A stretch of DNA of 11,405 bases from JBBSWA01 sp038046485 (GTDB lineage: Archaea > Nanobdellota > Nanobdellia > Woesearchaeales > SM23-78), in contig JBBSWA010000048.1 in the NCBI GenBank assembly GCA_038046485.1, positions 1-11,405 of the forward strand, in the 5' to 3' direction. Of the stretch, positions 5,793 through 11,174 are shown piece after piece. Numbering within the stretch: position 1 is the stretch's first letter; every line of letters begins with the position of its first letter. The position numbers and the translations under genes were made by a program. The notes beneath the pieces are model-generated. The model did not search any database. It was given only the letters and a program-made list of their open reading frames with translations, and was not told the origin of the DNA.

Positions 5793-5846
5793 TTATACAA
5801 TACCTTTTTAAAGGGAAATTGCCCAGATAAGCTCAAAAAAGAGGTG
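5793..5846 (+). promoter_or_regulatory. Candidate promoter and RBS of the DUF5752 gene
   Basis: Two weak TATA candidates, TTATACA (5793-5799) and TTTTTAAA (5805-5812), precede a clear ribosome binding site GAGGTG (5841-5846), 4 nt before the ATG at 5851. The second box would place the transcription start near 5835. The rest of the 129-nt gap after GH57 holds only the hairpin at 5728-5755. Confidence 0.4.
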
Positions 5847-5850
5847 TAGC

Positions 5851-6372
5851 ATGCTGCAGGAGTTAGTGGCCCCATCCGTAGATTTTTATTTTAGGAGTGG
5901 GCAAGTGGCTAAGAGTGTTTCTGATCTGTTGCTCATCTTAATTGATATGGGAGATGAAGAGTTCCTCGACCATCTACATAAAAGCGAGTTTACAGCATGG
6001 GCAGATCGCCTCGTGCACAATTCGGAGTTGACGCAGAAAGTCAAAGTCGTGCAGAGTAAGCGTGAGCTCATCCAGTTATTGAAAGAGAAAGTTCAATACC
6101 ATTCTGTGTTAAATCAAGAGTCAAAAACATCCGGAATATCCCTCATGCCTAAGTCGGGTGCGTATACTCAGGTGGATTTCGACGTGGATTCAGGGCAGGT
6201 CGTTCGGGTTCCAAGTAAGCAAAAAGAGATTGAGGCGTGGGAAAAGCAGTTTTTTGAATCAACTGAAAAGGGATTGATTCCTAAGGCATTTATGAAGGAA
6301 TTTCTGTACGGGGCAAGTGCAGGTTTTTTCCTTGGTTTAGTTCTAGGTGGCGTGCTTTATCGGGTGAGATAA
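5851..6372 (+). CDS. DUF5752-like protein with C-terminal membrane anchor
   Basis: Residues 10-85 match the DUF5752 pattern: an aromatic start with SGQVAKSVSDLLLILIDM, then GDEEFLDHLHKSEFTAWADRLV, then a helix (SKRELIQLLKEKV). That domain is known next to, or fused with, archaeal glycosyltransferases and sugar enzymes, with no firm biochemical role. Residues 86-145 look like a flexible linker. Residues 151-170 (FLYGASAGFFLGLVLGGVLY) are a glycine-rich single transmembrane helix followed only by RVR, so this is a tail-anchored protein with its DUF5752 domain in the cytoplasm. The following glycogen synthase begins immediately after its TAA, so the two are co-transcribed and probably act together, perhaps holding the synthase at the membrane. 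Confidence 0.7.
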   Translation: MLQELVAPSVDFYFRSGQVAKSVSDLLLILIDMGDEEFLDHLHKSEFTAWADRLVHNSELTQKVKVVQSKRELIQLLKEKVQYHSVLNQESKTSGISLMPKSGAYTQVDFDVDSGQVVRVPSKQKEIEAWEKQFFESTEKGLIPKAFMKEFLYGASAGFFLGLVLGGVLYRVR

Positions 6373-8145
6373 GTGCTTCCAGATTATCTTTTTGAGTGTT
6401 CATGGGAAGTGTGCAATAAGGTTGGGGGAATCAATACAGTTCTTGCAAGTAAGGCAGGATATGTGAAGTCTTCAGTGAATAAGTATTTCTTAGTGGGGCC
6501 GTATATGTCTCAAAAGGTGCAGTACGAATTTGCAGAAGAAGAGGTTCCAGAAGAGTTCAAAGCTTGTTTTGATTTTTTAGAAAGCTTAGGTATGAAAGCA
6601 CATTTTGGAACGTGGCAAATCGAGCCAGAGCCAAAAGTAATTTTAATTGATTTTTACAAGTATGTGGATCATAAGAATGAGATTAAGAAGTTCCTGTGGG
6701 ATCATTTCCAGATTGACAGCTTATATTCGGGTTGGGAGTTTGAGGAGCCCATGGTGTGGAGTTGGGTAACAGGGCTTTTAATTGAGCGATTTTGGCAGGA
6801 TCATAAGGAGTCTAAGATCGTAGCGCATTTTCATGAGTGGCTTTCCGGTTTTGGCTTGCTATATCTGAGGTCTAAGACAGGTGCAGTAAAGACCGTTTTT
6901 ACAACGCATGCAACCATGTTGGGTCGCTCAATCAGCGGATCGGGAGAGGACTTGTATGGGCAGTTAAACAGTTTGAATCCAGATGAGGCCGCTAGGCGTC
7001 TAGGAGTGTTTGATAAATTTTCATCGGAAAGAGCGTGTGCTAAAAATGCAGATATTTTCACTACGGTAAGTGAGATTACAGGGTTGGAGGCAGAAAAGAT
7101 TTTAGGAAGAAAGCCAGAAGTTTTGCTCTTTAACGGCCTGAATATAGATAAATTCCCCACTTTAGAAGAGACTTCGATTAAGCACATAAGCTGCCGCTCC
7201 GTGATTCGTGATTTTTTGGCGTATTATTTCTTTCCGTATTATACCTTTGATTTAGAGCACAATGTATCCTTTTTTATCACGGCAAGGTATGAGTTAAGAA
7301 ACAAGGGAATTGATATTTTAGCAGAAGCCTTAGCCTTGCTCAACGAGCAGCTAAAAAAAGACAAGAATCCTAGGACCGTTTCCGTATTTTTCTGGACGCC
7401 CATGCAAAACTCAGGGATTAAACCCTTAATCCGGGAGACCAAGGATCTCTATTATAACATCAAAGAGTTGGTGGATGCGAATGCGCATAATATCATCAGT
7501 AAACTCTTGTATAACCTGATCTCAGGTAAACCTCAGCCGGAAGAAGCAATTTTTGCGGCGGATTTCTTAAAGAACATCAAAATGAACATCAAGCACTTTC
7601 AGCGTCAGGGAAATCCGCCGATGGTGACGCATCAAGTTTATAATGAGGATAATGAGCCGTTGGTACGCTTGCTTTTGGATAGAGGGTTGGACAATAAAGC
7701 AGATGATCCAGTAAAAGTAATTGTATATCCAGTTTACCTAGATGGTAACGATGGCTTGTTGAATTTGTCGCTCTATGATGCTATTACAGGGTGCCACTTT
7801 GGTTTGTTCCCGAGTTACTATGAGCCTTGGGGGTATACTCCGCTAGAAACCATGGCGTTAGGGGTTTCTGCCTTAACTTCGGACTTGAGCGGCTTTGGCT
7901 TGTTCATGGAGAAGAAATGGGCGACGCAAAACAAAAATTCAGGAATCTATGTGTTGAAGATGATGGATCGCAAGCGTGAAGATGTGATCAAGGACTTGTT
8001 CCAAACCTTGTATAATTATTCCAAGCTCGAGCATGCGGAGCGGGTGGAGAACAAGATCAATGCAAAGAACTTATCTCACCTGGCGGATTGGAAGCAGTTT
8101 GTGAAGAACTACTTGCAGGCATATGACTTGGCATTGGCAAAGTAA
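6373..8145 (+). CDS. Glycogen synthase, GT3 (eukaryote-like GYS family)
   Basis: Transfers glucose from UDP-glucose to the non-reducing end of alpha-1,4-glucan. GT3 hallmarks, distinct from bacterial GlgA: FECSWEVCNKVGGINTV (7-23), HFHEWLSGFG (152-161), FTTHATMLGRS (176-186), FNGLNIDKF (253-261), ITARYELRNKGIDI (302-315, donor-site Arg and Lys), and E484-x7-E492 in YYEPWGYTPLE. Residues about 355-420 form the helical insertion typical of GT3. At 590 residues it is shorter than yeast or animal enzymes, lacking their regulatory tails, as usual for prokaryotic GT3. The start is a GTG directly after the previous gene's TAA, with GGGTGA (6362-6367) 5 nt upstream. It is the core enzyme of the glycogen block. 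Confidence 0.95.
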   Translation: MLPDYLFECSWEVCNKVGGINTVLASKAGYVKSSVNKYFLVGPYMSQKVQYEFAEEEVPEEFKACFDFLESLGMKAHFGTWQIEPEPKVILIDFYKYVDHKNEIKKFLWDHFQIDSLYSGWEFEEPMVWSWVTGLLIERFWQDHKESKIVAHFHEWLSGFGLLYLRSKTGAVKTVFTTHATMLGRSISGSGEDLYGQLNSLNPDEAARRLGVFDKFSSERACAKNADIFTTVSEITGLEAEKILGRKPEVLLFNGLNIDKFPTLEETSIKHISCRSVIRDFLAYYFFPYYTFDLEHNVSFFITARYELRNKGIDILAEALALLNEQLKKDKNPRTVSVFFWTPMQNSGIKPLIRETKDLYYNIKELVDANAHNIISKLLYNLISGKPQPEEAIFAADFLKNIKMNIKHFQRQGNPPMVTHQVYNEDNEPLVRLLLDRGLDNKADDPVKVIVYPVYLDGNDGLLNLSLYDAITGCHFGLFPSYYEPWGYTPLETMALGVSALTSDLSGFGLFMEKKWATQNKNSGIYVLKMMDRKREDVIKDLFQTLYNYSKLEHAERVENKINAKNLSHLADWKQFVKNYLQAYDLALAK

Positions 8146-8175
8146 GGATAATAAATATTTGGATAATAAGTATTT
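8146..8175 (+). repeat. Tandem 15-bp duplication after glycogen synthase
   Basis: GGATAATAAATATTT (8146-8160) is followed directly by GGATAATAAGTATTT (8161-8175), one mismatch in 15. It starts at the base after the GT3 stop codon and is AT-rich. It may be a slippage duplication, or paired TATA-like/regulatory sites upstream of galT. Confidence 0.7.
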
Positions 8176-8186
8176 GCTTAGCATCC

Positions 8187-8223
8187 TAAAATAATAGGCT
8201 GAACTTAAGCAACATGGGAAGGT
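8187..8223 (+). promoter_or_regulatory. Candidate TATA box and RBS of galT
   Basis: TAAAATAATA (8187-8196) lies at a distance that would start transcription close to GGGAAGGT. AAGGT (8219-8223) stands 5 nt before the ATG at 8229 and is the likely ribosome binding site. The box is weak, so galT may also be read through from the glycogen synthase gene. Confidence 0.35.
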
Positions 8224-8228
8224 AAATC

Positions 8229-9188
8229 ATGGGTGAACTAAGAAAAGATTATCTGCTGGATAAATATGTGATCATAGCAAGCGAGCGTGCTCGTCGGCCT
8301 GTGCAGTTAAAAGAGGAGAAGGCTAAGACCGATAATAAGAATTGTCCATTTTGTAAGGTGGAAGAGAAGGTGGTTCTTCAGTCAACCGTTTTAGACAAGG
8401 ACAAGATTCAGGTGATTCCAAATATTTTTCCAGCCGTCCGAGCGCAGGGCAATGCAGCGATTCATACAGACAACGAGTTTTTCACCTTTTCAGATGCATA
8501 TGGATATCATGAAGTATTGGTGGAAACCGTAAAGCATGATGTGGAATTAGAAGATCTGCCTGTGGAGCATGTGGCAAGGGTTTTGGGGTGTTATGCTGAT
8601 CGAATCGAACAATTACGTTCGAAATCCGATGTGAGGTATGTAAGTGTTTTTAAGAATAGGGGTGTGCAGGCCGGTGCCAGCATTGCGCATAGCCATTCAC
8701 AGATTGTGGCAGTAAACTTCTTGCCAAATCACTTGGCAGAAGAGTTCCGGGCATGTTACGATTATCGCATCAAGAAAGGGGTTTGTCCGTACTGTAAAAT
8801 CGTAGACATCGAAAAGGGGAGTTATCGCAAGGTTTTCGAAAATGAGCATGCTGTTTGTTTCACGCCGTACGCTTCCAAGTTTTCGTATGAAGTCTGGTTT
8901 TTTCCCAAGAGACACGTTCCAAGCATCACCTTACTTAAAGAAGAGGAGTTCAAGGCCTTGGCGGACTTGCTCAAAAAATGTCTGCAGCGCCTAGATAAGT
9001 TAGGGTATCCGGCCTTCAATTACATGTTGTACGAGGATCATCCGCAGGGGGAGTTCCACTTCCACATTCAGCTCGCTCCTCGAATGACTTATTGGGCTGG
9101 TTTTGAGATTGAAACTGGGGCCATCATCAACACCATCCCACCTGAGATGGCCGCGCAGTTCTACCGGGGAGAAATTCACTCTTTTTGA
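8229..9188 (+). CDS. galT: Galactose-1-phosphate uridylyltransferase family (GalT, HIT superfamily)
   Basis: Two HIT-like domains in 319 residues. Zinc pairs CPFC (39-42) and CPYC (186-189) are both present. The nucleotidyl-accepting histidine is H156 in AHSHSQI (153-159), corresponding to the HPHxQ of E. coli GalT with Ser in place of Pro. HFHIQLAPR (277-285) and the C-terminal GTG/INT-PPE region (about 297-306) follow. It interconverts hexose-1-phosphate and UDP-sugars, which would feed UDP-glucose to the GT3 synthase or recycle it. Because it sits in a glycogen block and belongs to the GalT-like branch, an ADP- or UDP-glucose phosphorylase role is an alternative. Its last 13 bases overlap the HEPN gene tail to tail, and its 3' end is repeated at 10180-10233. 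Confidence 0.85.
   Translation: MGELRKDYLLDKYVIIASERARRPVQLKEEKAKTDNKNCPFCKVEEKVVLQSTVLDKDKIQVIPNIFPAVRAQGNAAIHTDNEFFTFSDAYGYHEVLVETVKHDVELEDLPVEHVARVLGCYADRIEQLRSKSDVRYVSVFKNRGVQAGASIAHSHSQIVAVNFLPNHLAEEFRACYDYRIKKGVCPYCKIVDIEKGSYRKVFENEHAVCFTPYASKFSYEVWFFPKRHVPSITLLKEEEFKALADLLKKCLQRLDKLGYPAFNYMLYEDHPQGEFHFHIQLAPRMTYWAGFEIETGAIINTIPPEMAAQFYRGEIHSF
9123..9176 (+). repeat. Left copy of a 54-bp direct repeat (end of galT)
   Basis: Codons 299-316 of galT (IINTIPPEMAAQFYRGEI). The segment recurs in the same orientation at 10180-10233 with 47 of 54 bases identical. The two copies bracket the HEPN and wHTH-MNT genes, 1057 bp start to start. Confidence 0.9.
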
Positions 9189-9619
9189 GAAGAGTCAGTT
9201 GCAATCAATTCTTGTAGAAGCTCAATGGTGTGGGTGAATTCGAGTTCGTTTTGAGAGAGGTAGGATGATTTCACGAAAAGGCCATCGTAGTTGATGCGGT
9301 TCCGTATGTCTTTGAGTTGATGGATCGTATGTGCTTCATATTCATATTTTGGATAATTTTTCTTGAAAAAGGAGATCAGGCATTCATGGTTGTCAGATTT
9401 GAGGCCATTTTTGAGCAGCAGCGCAGTTAACAGTTCTTTGATGACTTCATAATAGTCAGTCACGATGATGCTGGTGGTCTCTTCATCTTTTTGTACTTGG
9501 GGGATTATTTTGAGTCTTGCCTTTACGACTTTGAGTATGGATTGAATTTTATCGGTGTCAGGTTGTACTTGGCGTAGGTGTTCTTTCTGGCAGGTTTCGT
9601 AGTCCATGATTTCTTTCAT
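9176..9619 (-). CDS. HEPN-domain protein, probable toxin partner of MNT
   Basis: An all-helical 147-residue protein following the MNT gene with an ATGA overlap (9616-9619), the standard order for an MNT/HEPN pair. Its helix DYYEVIKELLTALLLKNG (55-72) and the later segment LKDIRNRINYDGLF (102-115) fit HEPN domains. HEPN RNases usually have R-x4-6-H in that position; here R106-N-R-I-N-Y111 has tyrosine and asparagine and no histidine within reach, so catalysis may be lost or changed. In the characterised HepT/MntA system the MNT partner AMPylates a HEPN tyrosine, and Y111 would be the analogous candidate (inference). The last residues overlap the galT end. No good ribosome binding site is seen, so translation is probably coupled. 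Confidence 0.75.
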   Translation of the reverse strand: MKEIMDYETCQKEHLRQVQPDTDKIQSILKVVKARLKIIPQVQKDEETTSIIVTDYYEVIKELLTALLLKNGLKSDNHECLISFFKKNYPKYEYEAHTIHQLKDIRNRINYDGLFVKSSYLSQNELEFTHTIELLQELIATDSSQKE

Positions 9620-10119
9620 ATTCGTATCGCCCCATAAATGAGTATGCCGTTGAGGATGTTGTTTCTGAGTTCTGTGCTGAGCTTGGAGAGGTCAGGTTCA
9701 AAGAATAGGCTGATTTCATGTTGTAATTTAAATCTTTTCAGGTTTAATGGGGTTGGAGAGGACTGTATGAACAGGTCGATGTCGCTTTTTTCTGTGTACT
9801 CGCCTTTGGCGCAGCTTCCGAAGAGTACAAGGGCCTTTGGAGTGGTTTTCTCAACCAAGTAGTCAATAAGGCCTGAATGGTGTAATTTTTCAAGGAGGTG
9901 GTGTTTTTTATAGAAAATATAAAAGGGGTTTTCAGTATTGGCTTGGTAATGATTGAAAGGTTTGGTCTTCTTTCTGACCACCAGGTGCTCTTTAAGGAGT
10001 TCTTGTAGGAGGCGGCTTACGGTTGTTTTGGGTATGCGGGTTAGCTTGGCAATCTGTCGGAGATAGAATTCATCAGAGGGGTGTTCGAAAAAAAGTTCTT
10101 TTAATTTAGAATGTCCCAT
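9616..10119 (-). CDS. Winged-HTH + minimal nucleotidyltransferase (MNT) protein, probable antitoxin
   Basis: Residues 3-50 are a winged helix-turn-helix: FYLRQIAKLTRIPKTTVSRL (18-37), then LLKEHLVVRKK as the wing. Residues 90-165 are a minimal nucleotidyltransferase with GSCAKGEYTEKSDIDLFI (101-118); G101-S102 and the metal-binding D113 and D115 are present. A third acidic residue could be E141 or D143. In HEPN/MNT systems such an enzyme AMPylates and silences the HEPN partner; the added HTH makes it a likely autorepressor. The ATG at 10119 lies about 9 nt after the start predicted from a TTTAAATA box, and palindromic sites lie between them. It heads the two-gene unit. Confidence 0.87.
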   Translation of the reverse strand: MGHSKLKELFFEHPSDEFYLRQIAKLTRIPKTTVSRLLQELLKEHLVVRKKTKPFNHYQANTENPFYIFYKKHHLLEKLHHSGLIDYLVEKTTPKALVLFGSCAKGEYTEKSDIDLFIQSSPTPLNLKRFKLQHEISLFFEPDLSKLSTELRNNILNGILIYGAIRI

Positions 10120-10158
10120 TTTTAGACCAACTGTCCCATAATTAGGACATATATTTAA
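10112..10158 (-). promoter_or_regulatory. Promoter and candidate operator of the MNT/HEPN unit
   Basis: TTTAAATA on the minus strand (10158-10151) is the TATA box, predicting a start near 10128. Directly downstream, 10132-10149 is a palindrome TGTCC-N8-GGACA with perfect 5-bp arms. The half-site TGTCCCAT (10132-10139) is repeated exactly at 10112-10119, 20 bp away and overlapping the start codon. A protein bound here would block the promoter. The winged HTH encoded downstream is the obvious candidate for autorepression. Confidence 0.65.
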
Positions 10159-10176
10159 AGCTATGTTTTATCGGGG

Positions 10177-10236
10177 ATGATCATCAACACCATCCCGCCT
10201 AAAATGGCTGCGCAGTTCTGTAGGGGAGAAATTTAA
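10177..10236 (+). pseudogene. Remnant of a second galT 3' end (right copy of the repeat)
   Basis: Frame 10180-10233 encodes IINTIPPKMAAQFCRGEI and ends at TAA (10234-10236). This is the GalT C-terminus with E304K and Y312C and without the final HSF. Of the 7 base differences from the real galT, 3 are silent (CCA/CCG, GCC/GCT, CGG/AGG), so the copy diverged while part of a functional gene. Nothing upstream of 10173 resembles galT. An ATG at 10177 opens a 19-codon frame, but no ribosome binding site precedes it and I do not regard it as a gene. Confidence 0.8.
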
Positions 10237-10955
10237 GTTGCTTCTAGATCTTCGTTTAAATTGATAGGTAACAGTGTGTATTTAGGGCCGCGTTCTGTGT
10301 CTGCTTTTTTGATTCGACCAGCATGGTGTCTGTGTCCATGGTTGAAGAAGACTACATCTCCGAAGCCGTCAGGACTTGCAAAGGTGCCTCTCGCTAAAAG
10401 GCGTGCTTTGAAGCGGTAAGTTTCATCCATATTTCGTGCGTAGCAGTTGAACTGATCTGGGCCAAGGACATGTTCGTCATGCATCAAATCGCCAAGATGC
10501 CAAAATCCAAGGCCTTCAATGATCTGGTGGTATTCAGTATGCCCTCCGCTGACCTTAAGTTCTAGCTCTCCAATGATCCAGTGGGGATCCTTGCCTGGTA
10601 TTTCAATCCATTTTTTTCCTAGTTTTTCTTTTAGGTCGGCAAGGAGTTTTCCGTTGTAAAAAGCTGAGAAAGGCCCATGCTGGGAGTATGAAAATTCTCC
10701 AGCACGTACAAGATGATCGGCATTTGGGCAGTAAGGGTTGCCTTCAGGATCTGCGAGGCCATTGGCGTGGTCGTATTCTAAATGGGTCATGACTACATGG
10801 CTGATATCACCGGGAGTTAACCCAAGTGGATTTAGAGCATCGGGAAGTTCAATCATTTGGTTTGGGGGTGTCTCAGATCCTGTTTCAGAGGTTAAGCCAT
10901 GAAATCGTTTTATTCCAGGGGGCAAGTGAATTCCTCCCATACTGGCAAAGATCAA
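10233..10955 (-). CDS. Metallo-beta-lactamase-fold hydrolase, downstream part of an interrupted gene
   Basis: The open frame after an in-frame TAA encodes most of an MBL-fold hydrolase. Numbered from the TTG at 10955: MTHLEYDHANGL (56-67) is the metal motif, with Glu60 where HxHxDH has its second His. SGGHTEYHQ (136-144), HLGDLMHD (153-160) and FFNHGHRHH (203-211) supply the later His/Asp ligands. The strand NVLIFASMGG near the beginning replaces the family's NVLIDTG. Arrangement resembles lactonase/AHL-hydrolase-like MBL enzymes of ~280 residues; substrate unknown. Starts are poor: TTG 10955 or ATG 10940, the latter about 10 nt after a start predicted from TATATAAA at 10980-10973. The upstream 52 codons (10974-11132) restore a full-length protein in the same frame. 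Confidence 0.7.
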   Translation of the reverse strand: MIFASMGGIHLPPGIKRFHGLTSETGSETPPNQMIELPDALNPLGLTPGDISHVVMTHLEYDHANGLADPEGNPYCPNADHLVRAGEFSYSQHGPFSAFYNGKLLADLKEKLGKKWIEIPGKDPHWIIGELELKVSGGHTEYHQIIEGLGFWHLGDLMHDEHVLGPDQFNCYARNMDETYRFKARLLARGTFASPDGFGDVVFFNHGHRHHAGRIKKADTERGPKYTLLPINLNEDLEAT

Positions 10956-10973
10956 GACATTATAGCCCTCTCT

Positions 10974-11132
10974 TTATATAAGTAGTGAGTTGGCGCCAAG
11001 GCGTTCTCGGCCTAATGCATCAACCGTCGAATCTTTTTTAAGAAAGGCAACAGGCACTCGCCGAGCCATGACAGCGTCTTGGTAGAACTCGCCGCATCGA
11101 ACGTTCCTCAGAGTGACTCCGCTGATATTCAT
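10974..11132 (-). pseudogene. N-terminal 52 codons of the interrupted MBL-fold gene
   Basis: An ATG at 11132 opens 52 codons ending in TAA at 10976-10974, in the same frame as the MBL segment at 10233-10955. The end, RLGANSLLI, then the stop, then REGYNVLI, is the first beta-hairpin of an MBL hydrolase (typically LANxLLIxTGGxxVLIDTG). The start is well supported: a TTTATATA box (11162-11155) has its centre 26.5 nt upstream, ideal for a leaderless gene. The full frame would be 299 residues, normal for the family. A single base change, such as AAA to TAA at codon 53, would explain the break. Programmed read-through or a sequencing error are alternatives. Confidence 0.7.
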
Positions 11133-11154
11133 AGATGGTAGAAAAATGTTTTTT

Positions 11155-11162
11155 TATATAAA
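11155..11162 (-). promoter_or_regulatory. TATA box of the MBL-fold gene
   Basis: TTTATATA on the minus strand, followed by a run of A. The predicted transcription start falls on the ATG at 11132 (leaderless). This intact promoter shows that the N-terminal fragment marks the true beginning of the gene. Confidence 0.65.
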
Positions 11163-11174
11163 CCTTTGTATGCT

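Noticed and set aside
6831..7187. Minus-strand open frame of about 118 codons
   Set aside because: Antisense to conserved GT3 motifs (HEW, THATMLGR); no promoter or ribosome binding site of its own.
10177..10236. Short frame MIINTIPPKMAAQ and following as a functional peptide
   Set aside because: It is a copy of the galT end without a ribosome binding site; a remnant is a simpler explanation.
9176..10236. The repeats as a transposon target-site duplication
   Set aside because: 54 bp with 13 percent divergence and mostly coding-type differences is too long and too diverged for a simple duplication, and there is no transposase or terminal inverted repeat.
10958..10974. ATG at 10960 as start of the MBL-fold protein
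   Set aside because: It is out of frame and meets TGA after two codons.
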